The notes beneath the pieces were generated by a model that was not told the origin of the DNA, searched no databases, and was given only the letters and a program-made list of their open reading frames with translations. Of a stretch of DNA of 5,043 nucleotides, positions 1-4,896 are shown in pieces (position 1 is the stretch's first letter; every line of letters begins with the position of its first letter). The translations under genes and the position numbers were made by a program. Source of the stretch: Betaproteobacteria bacterium (lineage in GTDB: Bacteria > Pseudomonadota > Gammaproteobacteria > Burkholderiales > UBA9220); contig DOVS01000154.1 of NCBI GenBank assembly GCA_003519965.1, positions 1 to 5,043 on the forward strand. The letters run 5' to 3'.

Positions 1-30
1 ACTATAGAGATTAAACTCGCCATAAAATAA
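1..30 (+). CDS. Possible C-terminal tail of a gene in the preceding integron cassette (partial)
   Basis: One frame is open from the left edge to a TAA at 28-30 and gives nine residues ending in ...KLAIK. The stop lies 7 bases before the first attC, which is where a cassette gene normally ends. The other two plus-strand frames have stops within the first 14 bases. Nine codons are too few to identify a product, so this call rests on position alone. Confidence 0.25.
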   Translation, partial: TIEIKLAIK

Positions 31-37
31 AACAGAG

Positions 38-121
38 TTCTAACAAGTAACTTCAGCGGAAAATTCACATGCTTCGCCTATCGGCTCCACATGTGGTTTT
101 CCACTGAGCAAAACGTTAGGA
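38..121 (+). other. attC recombination site of the upstream cassette (attC-1)
   Basis: This is an 84-base imperfect palindrome with the outer heptamers of an integron attC: TTCTAAC (R'', 38-44) and GTTAGGA (R', 115-121). The arms pair well inside the site: CAGCGGAAAA in the left arm matches the reverse complement of TTTTCCACTG in the right arm, and CACATG pairs with CATGTG. One T in the left arm is unpaired, like the extrahelical bases that orient IntI on the folded strand. Known attC biology places the crossover after G115, so TTAGGA (116-121) belongs to the next cassette. The orientation implies that attI and intI lie to the left. Confidence 0.85.
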
Positions 122-122
122 G
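118..122 (+). promoter_or_regulatory. Ribosome binding site AGGAG of the cassette 1 gene
   Basis: AGGAG sits 7 bases before the ATG at 130 and decides that start over the in-frame ATG at 91, which lies inside the attC arm. Four of its five bases are part of the TTAGGA recombination core, so the cassette edge itself supplies the ribosome binding site. Confidence 0.6.
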
Positions 123-129
123 TACAATC

Positions 130-565
130 ATGGATGCTACCATAGTGACCGCAATCATTAGTTTGGTTGGCAGCTTCTTTGTTGTTGCGGTGACCTACTG
201 GTTCACGAAACAGCGTGAGCGGGAGGCAGGATGGAGAAAGGAGAAGCTGGCATACTACAAGGCATTCGTCGAGAGTCTGAGCGGTACTGTCGAAGGTGAT
301 TCCACCCCCGATGGTCAGCGAGCCTTCGCGAAGGCATGCAACAATCTGCTGCTCTTCGCCCCCCAACCCGTTATCGAGGCGCTCGACGCTTTCAGATAAC
401 GAAATCAGAGTATCAAATCCCAATCGCACCTCGGGGCAACACGACAAGTTGCTTGCTATGCTTCTTTTGGAAATTCGCCAAGATGTTGGCGTGTTCCCGG
501 CTGATAATTCATCTACTTTCAAGCCAAAGCTGTGGGCGTCAGGAGCCGACAAAAATGCATCCTAA
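130..565 (+). pseudogene. Frameshifted gene for a small membrane-anchored protein of unknown function
   Basis: I do not recognise a characterised family. The first 88 codons (130-393) encode an N-terminal hydrophobic segment, about residues 4-24, then a basic stretch (KQREREAGWRKEKL) that predicts a cytoplasmic C-terminal domain. This frame stops at 397-399 directly after ...EALDAFR. The +1 frame continues without a stop from 395 to 562 with 56 further plausible codons (DNEIRVSNPNR to ...LWASGADKNAS) and ends at TAA 563-565 inside attC-2. One extra base around 394 (or two lost) would restore a protein of about 144 residues. The second half has a coherent soluble character (HDKLLAMLLLEIRQDVGV), so the break looks like a mutation or a sequencing error, not a natural end. 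The truncated 89-residue product would keep the membrane anchor. Confidence 0.7.
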
Positions 566-640
566 CAACGCCATCAACTCGGACATGCAAAAGCGCCGCT
601 TCGCTCCACTTTTGCACGCCGGTTATGGCGAGCGTTGGGC
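560..640 (+). other. attC recombination site of cassette 1 (attC-2)
   Basis: This is an 81-base imperfect palindrome with R'' TCCTAAC (560-566) and R' GTTGGGC (634-640, matching GTTRRRY). CGCCAT near the left end pairs with ATGGCG near the right end, and ATGCAAAAG pairs with CTTTTGCA(C/T) around the central loop. The stop codon of the cassette gene (TAA 563-565) lies within R''. The hybrid nature is expected: R'' belongs to cassette 1, and TTGGGC after the crossover at 634 belongs to cassette 2. Confidence 0.88.
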
Positions 641-1315
641 GACAGAAACAGCATCATGAGAAAATCGCCAGGCCAAGCAGAAATGCCGAGAGGCCTAATT
701 GGCCGGCTCCTCGGTCGAATCATGGCGTGGCATAATGGCCTGGATAGCGAGTGGACCGTACGCCTTCTTCACATAGGCAACGATGAACAGATCTTGGAAG
801 TAGGCTTTGGCCCCGGCGCCGCAATCGAGTCTCTCGTGAAATTGCACCCGTCGGTTCAGATCGCGGGGATAGATCATTCCGAGGCAATGCTTGACGCCGC
901 GAGTTCTCGCAACCGAGACGCGATTGTCGCAGGCAACGTCATTTTGCAACTCGGGTCGGTGGAGAATCTACCGTTCGTCAACTCGACTTTCGACAAAGCC
1001 TTTTCCATCCACTGCATCTACTTTTGGGAAAAGCCCGTTCAGGGACTACGAGAACTGTATCGCGTGCTTAAGCCGGGAGGACGGCTTGCCATCACGGTCC
1101 GTGACAAGAACCGTGAGGCATATCAAGCGTTCCGGCCAGAAAAGCTGGAGCAAATGCTTCATCGGGCAGGTTTCACCACCGTAGAAATAGCGGCCAATGG
1201 CGTGTCGGCACATCCCCTCATTTGTGCGGTCGGCACGAAATGATGGACGCCCAACAAGGCGCTCCCGCCGACCGTCAAACCGCTCCGCGATCGTCGTCGG
1301 CCGAGCTTGCGCGGG
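635..1315 (+). mobile_element. Integron gene cassette 2 (SAM methyltransferase plus attC-3)
   Basis: The cassette runs from the crossover point in attC-2 to the presumed one in attC-3, 681 bases. Its leading TTGGGC with the preceding G reads GTTGGGC, the exact reverse complement of its own R'' (GCCCAAC, 1249-1255). It carries a single methyltransferase gene whose stop lies 5 bases before the attC. It appears to be the last cassette, because no further attC follows and IS3-like sequence begins at its end. Confidence 0.78.
656..1243 (+). CDS. Class I SAM-dependent methyltransferase, substrate unknown (cassette gene)
   Basis: The 195-residue product has the Rossmann-type methyltransferase motifs in order. 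Motif I is ILEVGFGPG (residues 46-54), the glycine-rich SAM loop. GIDHSEAML (71-79) holds the acidic residue expected to bind the SAM ribose. The LPFVNSTFDKAFSIHCIYFW region (105-124) corresponds to the motif around the adenine and active site. LKPGGRL (138-144) is the usual post-motif turn. This is the Methyltransf_11/UbiE-like type of small-molecule methyltransferase, but nothing shows the acceptor. The N-terminal helix and WTVRLL are typical of stand-alone soluble enzymes. I chose ATG 656. ATG 683 and TTG 635 are in-frame alternatives, and none has a good Shine-Dalgarno sequence. As a cassette gene it probably depends on read-through transcription from upstream. It appears intact. Confidence 0.9.
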   Translation: MRKSPGQAEMPRGLIGRLLGRIMAWHNGLDSEWTVRLLHIGNDEQILEVGFGPGAAIESLVKLHPSVQIAGIDHSEAMLDAASSRNRDAIVAGNVILQLGSVENLPFVNSTFDKAFSIHCIYFWEKPVQGLRELYRVLKPGGRLAITVRDKNREAYQAFRPEKLEQMLHRAGFTTVEIAANGVSAHPLICAVGTK

Positions 1316-1321
1316 ATGGGC
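1249..1321 (+). other. attC recombination site of cassette 2 with degenerate R' (attC-3)
   Basis: R'' is a perfect GCCCAAC (1249-1255). The left arm GCTCCCGCCGAC (1261-1272) pairs with GTCGGCCGAGC (1296-1306), with one unpaired base and one mismatch, as in a folded attC. The right outer heptamer is GATGGGC (1315-1321), one base off GTTRRRY at a position close to the crossover. The site is 73 bases long, within the normal range. The degenerate R' is unusual and coincides with the start of IS3-like sequence. An alternative is that only the left half is attC and the right half belongs to the IS remnant, but the arm pairing argues for a whole site. Confidence 0.62.
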
Positions 1322-1513
1322 CATTCGACTTGGATGCACGTCGTGGCGCTTAGCCAGCGTGTATTCGCTTTGGGCTGTCTCTAGCGCCACTGTAGCCTTG
1401 AATTCCGGTATGTGATTCCGGCGGGGGCGTCCGCGCATGCTTTCTCTCCACGGGCTGTTCAAATTTCCGGAAACACCTCTCAACAGCGAGAATATTTCAG
1501 TGGGGCACCGTCA
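1316..1513 (-). mobile_element. Truncated IS3-family insertion sequence remnant
   Basis: The remnant carries the start of an IS3-type orfA on the minus strand with its upstream leader and a likely terminal end. On the minus strand the end reads TGACGGTGCCCCACTG (from 1513), which resembles the TG-started, CCCC-containing terminal repeats of the family. The rest of orfA, all of orfB and the other terminus are absent. The left limit coincides with the end of attC-3, so homology stops at 1316-1322. The exact outer end (1513 or 1516) is a guess from the terminal CA rule. Confidence 0.55.
1322..1438 (-). pseudogene. IS3-family transposase orfA, N-terminal fragment
   Basis: Read on the minus strand from ATG 1438-1436, the product starts MRGRPRRNHIPEFKATVALE and reaches ...YTLAKRHDVHPSRM at 1322. 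This is the N-terminal helix-turn-helix of IS3-group OrfA proteins, whose typical pattern is RRNxxPEFKAKVALxA...TLAxLAxxxxVHPxQIxxW. Two or three residues appear to be missing between TLA and KRHDVHP compared with that pattern. A good ribosome binding site (GGAGAG) lies about 8 bases before the start. After residue 39 the reading frame runs on into attC-3 and antisense to the methyltransferase, which is not transposase sequence. The fragment lacks the rest of OrfA and the DDE catalytic domain of OrfB, so it cannot be active. Confidence 0.72.
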
Positions 1514-1570
1514 TCACGATACGACAGCAAGCAAAGTGGTGAACGCGTATAAAGTTTCAGCAAAAAAAAA

Positions 1571-1624
1571 TAATGTTACATTATGAAGGTCCGGTGACGC
1601 TCCAAACTTACCGGAATGGTAAGT
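1571..1624 (+). promoter_or_regulatory. AT-rich leader with two short palindromes upstream of the lipoprotein gene
   Basis: TAATGT-T-ACATTA (1571-1583) is a perfect 6-base-arm palindrome directly after a run of nine A (1562-1570). ACTTACC-GGAAT-GGTAAGT (1606-1624) is a perfect 7-base-arm inverted repeat. Either could be an operator, and the second could form a small hairpin. I see no convincing -35/-10 pair. The position 41 to 94 bases before the lipoprotein start suggests regulation of that gene, but this is inference. Confidence 0.3.
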
Positions 1625-1664
1625 CATTCTATTCATAAAAACAGCAAGGTGAGGGATTAAGCGC

Positions 1665-2216
1665 ATGACTAAATCGAAGGTTGTTTTACTGTCAATATTG
1701 GTGGTGTCTTTATATGGCTGTGCATCCGGCGCAAAGTTCGGAAACATGGCCTATACGGAATCCATAGGGATGAAATATGACAAAGCGTTAAAACATGACG
1801 TTGGATTGTCGACGGTTGCTGGAGGTGAGCAGACAAACCCGCTTTGGACGTCACAAATAAGTAATGAAGCGTTCAAGAAAGCAGTAGAAATGAGCTTATC
1901 CAGCCAGGGGCTGCTGTCTCAAAATGGCCGATACCAGCTAAAAGTAAAATTAGCCGAGATAGATCAACCGATGTTTGGCCTAGATTTTACTGTGACTACC
2001 CATGTTAATTATATTCTGATGGACACTAAGACGAATAAGGTCATCTTCAACGATACGATTGTATCTCCTTATACCGCCAGTGTCGGAGAAGCATTCCTTG
2101 CTGTAAAGAGGCTTAGATTAGCGAACGAGGGATCTGCTAAGCAAAATATAGAAGACTTGCTCAAAAAGCTATCTTCTTTACATATAAGTACGGGCGAAGT
2201 AAATCTAGCAAAGTAG
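1665..2216 (+). CDS. Uncharacterised outer-membrane-type lipoprotein
   Basis: The 183-residue product starts with a lipoprotein signal peptide: basic MTKSK, a hydrophobic core VVLLSILVVS, and a lipobox LYGC with the lipidated cysteine at residue 19. The next residue is Ala, not Asp, so Lol sorting to the outer membrane is expected. The mature part has alternating hydrophobic segments suggesting beta structure (GRYQLKVKLAEIDQP, 88-102; FTVTTHVNYILMD, 108-120; KVIFNDTIVSPY, 125-136) and a C-terminal amphipathic stretch, about 150-175. It resembles lipoproteins of unknown function found in proteobacteria, and I know of no demonstrated role. The start ATG 1665 has only a weak GGTGAG-like site upstream. 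The gene is clearly AT-richer than both flanks and stands alone. No terminator is evident after it. It appears intact. Confidence 0.85.
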   Translation: MTKSKVVLLSILVVSLYGCASGAKFGNMAYTESIGMKYDKALKHDVGLSTVAGGEQTNPLWTSQISNEAFKKAVEMSLSSQGLLSQNGRYQLKVKLAEIDQPMFGLDFTVTTHVNYILMDTKTNKVIFNDTIVSPYTASVGEAFLAVKRLRLANEGSAKQNIEDLLKKLSSLHISTGEVNLAK

Positions 2217-2556
2217 CCATGCATCACGTCGATGTTCTTAATAATTTCCGTAGCAAATTTAAAGAACCCTAGCGAAACTCAGCGCCCGCTCGTGGCGCTG
2301 GGTCCCCAACATCGCCGCCGCCCACGCTTCCAGTACCCGATTCAATGCCGATTCCACCCGCTTCGCGGACCCAGCCTAGCCGATCAACAGCCCTGGCAAC
2401 AATTCCTTTCATGCGGTACTCTCTATTCCAGCCGTCGCTTCCTCTCCATTCGATCGACCTCCGTCCCGGCAACGTCATCATTGGCGAACTGAAGCAGTGG
2501 CCGCCCACCGCCTTTTACAGCAGTTTACGGACGCAATCTACGAACAAGGGAGGTTT
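2217..2556. other. 340-base gap upstream of ehuB without an intact gene
   Basis: No plus-strand frame here looks like a gene. A perfect 7-base stem CAGCGCC/GGCGCTG with a 7-base loop lies at 2280-2300, but no T-run follows it on the plus strand. On the minus strand one frame is open for 38 codons (2375 down to a TAA at 2261-2259) with GC-rich codons and a helix-like sequence containing NRVLEAWAAAMLGTQRHERA, preceded by in-frame stops. It may be a decayed gene end. TTTACA at 2514-2519 could be a -35 element for ehuB, but no matching -10 is seen. The operon promoter is probably in this gap and unrecognised. Confidence 0.4.
2546..2553 (+). promoter_or_regulatory. Ribosome binding site of ehuB (AAGGGAGG)
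   Basis: This strong purine-rich Shine-Dalgarno sequence ends 3 bases before ATG 2557. It fixes that start in place of the in-frame GTG at 2497, which would put 20 residues in front of a complete signal peptide. Confidence 0.8.
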
Positions 2557-3411
2557 ATGTCTCTATTTACCCGTCGCGCCATAACCGGCGTGCTTGCCGC
2601 CATTGCCGCTATTTCATTCGCCAATGCCGCGCTGGCGCAAACCACGTTGCAAAAGATCCGCAAGCAAGGATACATCCGCATCGGCTTCGCCAACGAGGCC
2701 CCCTATTCTTACGCTACGGCGTCGGGCAAATTGACCGGCGAATCGCCGAGCGTATTCAAATACGTCATGAAAAAGCTGGGCGTCAACGAGGTCGATGGCG
2801 TCCTTACCGAATGGGGATCGTTGATTCCCGGCCTTAAGGCCGGGCGCTTCGACGCCATCGTCGCTTCCATGTACATAACGCCGAAACGGTGCAAACAAGT
2901 TATTTTCGCCAACCCGACCTACGCTATTGGCGAAGCGTTCATTGTCAAGAAAGGCAACCCGGACGGTGTCAACACCTTTGCCGACGCGATCAAAAAAGAC
3001 CTCAAGATCGCCTTCATCGCCGGCACCGTCGAAGTTAGGTATGCCAAGATGGCGGGACTCAGCCGTGAGCAGTGGCTGATTGTGCCGAATTTCGCCTCGG
3101 GCGTTGCCGCGGTTACCGCCGGGCGGGCGTCCGCCGTCGCGCTGACTTCGCTAACGGCTAAGGACCTGGCGGCCAAGGACGATGCGATCGAACGCGCTAA
3201 ACCGTTCACCTTCACCCACAACGGCAAAAGCTATAAGGGCGAAGGCTCCTTCGCTTTTCGTAAAGAGGACGCCAGTCTACGCGACGCCGTTAACGCCCAG
3301 CTCGCCAAGTTCATCGGAACGCCCGCGCACCTTGCCATGATCAAACCATTCGGTTTCGATAAGTCGAATCTACCGGACAAAACGACGGCCCAGCTTTGCG
3401 CCGGCAAATAA
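2557..3411 (+). CDS. ehuB: Ectoine/hydroxyectoine ABC transporter periplasmic binding protein EhuB
   Basis: The 284-residue protein captures ectoine or hydroxyectoine in the periplasm and delivers it to EhuC/EhuD. A Sec signal peptide (basic SLFTRRA, hydrophobic core) ends at ALA-Q, with cleavage predicted after residue 27. The rest is one SBP_bac_3 (family 3 solute-binding) domain. Family landmarks are GFANEAPY (43-50), GSLIPGLKAGRFD (87-99), MYITPKR (105-111), the second-lobe stretch IAGTVE (154-159), and the end KFIGTP...IKPFGF...LPDKTTAQLC. Aligned by a constant offset with the Sinorhizobium meliloti EhuB ligand residues as I remember them, E47, Y50, W86, Y106 and R111 take the places of the acidic, aromatic-cage and arginine residues. 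C112 and C281 could form a disulfide. Length is normal. Other family-3 amino-acid binders are the alternative, but the whole pattern and the gene order favour EhuB. Confidence 0.9.
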   Translation: MSLFTRRAITGVLAAIAAISFANAALAQTTLQKIRKQGYIRIGFANEAPYSYATASGKLTGESPSVFKYVMKKLGVNEVDGVLTEWGSLIPGLKAGRFDAIVASMYITPKRCKQVIFANPTYAIGEAFIVKKGNPDGVNTFADAIKKDLKIAFIAGTVEVRYAKMAGLSREQWLIVPNFASGVAAVTAGRASAVALTSLTAKDLAAKDDAIERAKPFTFTHNGKSYKGEGSFAFRKEDASLRDAVNAQLAKFIGTPAHLAMIKPFGFDKSNLPDKTTAQLCAGK

Positions 3412-3421
3412 ACGTTCCGCT

Positions 3422-3458
3422 GCCGGCCCGTGCTGTGCCGGCTGAGCGCCTTGTTTTT
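3422..3458 (+). other. Hairpin and T-rich stretch between ehuB and ehuC
   Basis: GCCGGC (3422-3427) can pair with GCCGGC (3437-3442) around a 9-base loop, and TTGTTTTT follows at 3451-3458. The 8-base distance between stem and T-run is too long for a standard intrinsic terminator. It may be a weak attenuator or an mRNA-stabilising stem that lets the binding protein be made in excess of the permeases, a common arrangement in ABC importer operons. Confidence 0.3.
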
Positions 3459-3487
3459 ATGCAACCGCTTGGTAGCCCAACCGTATC

Positions 3488-4222
3488 ATGAACAGTGGAT
3501 TTAGCCGCTTGCTCGTCGTCGCCATCGTCAGTTTTGCCGCCGGCATGAGCCTCATTAGCTTTACCGGGCTGCATGCATTCATTCCCGGGCTGCTGCGCGG
3601 CGCATGGGTGACGCTGCAAATCACCCTGGGCGGCGCAATAGTCGCCGTTGTCGCGGCGTTTACCGCCGCCATCGCCAAGGTCTATGGCCCTACGCCGATC
3701 CGTTGGTTTGCCGTCACTTATATCGAAATTTTCCGCGGCACTTCCGCACTGGTGCAATTGTTTTGGTTGTTCTTCGTGTTGCCGCAATTCGGCGTCACCC
3801 TGGCGCCGTTTACAGTGGGCGTCATGGCGCTGGGACTGAACATCGGAGCCTACGGCGCGGAAGTCATTCGCGGCGCCATCGGCGCGGTGCCTAACGGCCA
3901 GTGGGAGGCATCCCTGGCATTGAACCTCACCAAGACGCAAACCCTGCGCCGCATCATTCTGCCGCAGGCGTTCGCGTTAATGCTCCCGCCTTGGGGAAAC
4001 CTGTTCATCGAACTGCTCAAGTCGACGGCGTTGGTATCGCTGATCACGCTTCCCGATTTGGCCTTCAAGGCGCAGGAAATGAATCAGAATACCTTGCGCA
4101 CGGTTCAGATTTTCACGATTGCGCTGGTGATGTATCTTGGCATTTCGCTGGTGATCACCGCCGGCGTAAAGGCGTTGGAGCGCCGCGCCTCCCGCGGGCT
4201 GGGTCGAGGGGGGGCCGTCTGA
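3488..4222 (+). CDS. ehuC: Ectoine/hydroxyectoine ABC transporter permease EhuC
   Basis: The 244-residue inner-membrane permease belongs to the His/Glu/Gln/Arg-type subfamily (BPD_transp_1 fold). It forms half of the channel, pairing with EhuD. Hydrophobic segments lie at about residues 7-25, 36-63, 86-105, 107-127, 160-190 and 205-227. IFRGTSALVQLFW (81-93) is the characteristic family segment. The EAA loop that docks on the ATPase is EASLALN...RRIILPQA (140-161). The start ATG 3488 has no clear Shine-Dalgarno sequence; ATG 3545 is an in-frame alternative that would remove the first hydrophobic segment. The 76-base gap after ehuB excludes stop-start coupling. A run of seven G (4208-4214) lies just before the stop. 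The stop TGA shares one base with the ehuD start. Assignment to C and not D rests on order and sequence character. Confidence 0.88.
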   Translation: MNSGFSRLLVVAIVSFAAGMSLISFTGLHAFIPGLLRGAWVTLQITLGGAIVAVVAAFTAAIAKVYGPTPIRWFAVTYIEIFRGTSALVQLFWLFFVLPQFGVTLAPFTVGVMALGLNIGAYGAEVIRGAIGAVPNGQWEASLALNLTKTQTLRRIILPQAFALMLPPWGNLFIELLKSTALVSLITLPDLAFKAQEMNQNTLRTVQIFTIALVMYLGISLVITAGVKALERRASRGLGRGGAV

Positions 4223-4896
4223 TGCATTTTGTCTGGGACTGGGGATATACATGGGAAATTCTGCCCATCTTGGCCCGGGCGTCTATTATTACCGTTGAGA
4301 CGACGGTGCTGGGATTTGTATTTGCGCTGGTCTTCGGGCTTGTGCTCGCTATTGCCCGCATGTCCGGCCCGGCATGGTTGCGTTGGATGACGATCGGGGT
4401 CATCGAAAGCGTTCGTTCGACGCCGCTGCTGATTCAACTGTTCTTCCTCTATTACGCCCTGCCGCAATTCGGCCTCACCCTAAGCGCCATGTTGACCGGC
4501 GTTTTGGCGCTGGGAATCCATTACAGCACCTATTGTTCGGAAGTCTACCGCGCTGGCCTGGAGAACGTTCCCAAGGGACAATGGGAAGCATCCACCGCGC
4601 TCAATCTTTCTCCGTTCACGACCTTCAAGGACATCATTATCCCCCAGGCAGTCCCGCCGATGACGCCGGTGCTCGGTAATTATCTGGTGGCGTTGTTCAA
4701 GGAAACGCCCCTGCTTTCAGCCATTACCGTGCTGGAGCTGATGCAGACGGCCAAAATCCTCGGTTCCGAAAGTTTCCAATATACCGAACCCATCACCTTG
4801 GTGGGGCTATTCTTCCTGGTGTTTAGCCTGATCTCCGCCCTTCTCATCCGCCGCGTCGAATATTATCTCAACACCCGAAGGAAAGGATTTCTATGA
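4222..4896 (+). CDS. ehuD: Ectoine/hydroxyectoine ABC transporter permease EhuD
   Basis: The 224-residue permease is related in sequence to EhuC and completes the heterodimeric channel in the inner membrane. Hydrophobic segments lie at about residues 13-45, 67-80, 85-105, 137-158, 160-180 and 190-210. The family segment is SVRSTPLLIQLFF (63-75). The EAA loop reads EASTALN...KDIIIPQA (122-143), with VPKGQW directly before it as in EhuC (VPNGQW). The start is ATG 4222, which overlaps the ehuC stop by one base (TGATG), with the GAGGGG stretch at 4206-4211 as ribosome binding site. This indicates translational coupling and equal production of the two permeases. The stop overlaps the ehuA start by four bases. 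It appears intact and of normal length. Confidence 0.9.
   Translation: MHFVWDWGYTWEILPILARASIITVETTVLGFVFALVFGLVLAIARMSGPAWLRWMTIGVIESVRSTPLLIQLFFLYYALPQFGLTLSAMLTGVLALGIHYSTYCSEVYRAGLENVPKGQWEASTALNLSPFTTFKDIIIPQAVPPMTPVLGNYLVALFKETPLLSAITVLELMQTAKILGSESFQYTEPITLVGLFFLVFSLISALLIRRVEYYLNTRRKGFL

Larger units (their letters stand above)
116..634 (+). mobile_element. Integron gene cassette 1 (membrane protein pseudogene plus attC-2)
   Basis: The cassette runs from the crossover point in attC-1 to the crossover point in attC-2, 519 bases in all. Its first bases with the preceding G read GTTAGGA, the exact reverse complement of its own R'' (TCCTAAC, 560-566). That match is expected if both ends came from one attC in the circular form. 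It carries one gene with a start codon 14 bases from the cassette edge and a stop inside the attC, the usual compact layout. No internal promoter is evident, so expression would depend on an upstream promoter. Confidence 0.82.

Noticed and set aside
40..552. A 170-codon open frame on the minus strand across cassette 1
   Set aside because: It runs antisense to the better-supported gene, starts within the attC-2-proximal region, has no recognisable domain or ribosome binding site, and covers attC-1 sequence.
1046..1483. A 145-codon minus-strand frame taken as one gene
   Set aside because: Only residues about 16-54 (1438-1322) resemble IS3 OrfA. The rest is antisense to attC-3 and to the methyltransferase, so it is a chance fusion of frames.
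2280..2300. CAGCGCC/GGCGCTG stem as an intrinsic terminator for the lipoprotein gene
   Set aside because: No T-run follows on the plus strand, and it lies 64 bases past the stop. It is kept only as a noted hairpin.
2514..2542. Possible sigma-70 promoter with TTTACA as -35 for ehuB
   Set aside because: At 17-base spacing the -10 would be TCTACG, a poor match, and the transcript would start almost on the ribosome binding site.
3341..3940. A 199-codon minus-strand frame over ehuB/ehuC
   Set aside because: It is low-complexity, rich in Gly, Ala, Arg and Gln, and antisense to conserved permease and binding-protein motifs. It is a codon-bias shadow.
3901..4221. N-terminal extension of the ehuD frame upstream of 4222
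   Set aside because: The extension lies out of frame within ehuC and has no family similarity. The ATG at 4222 gives the normal permease start and the TGATG overlap.
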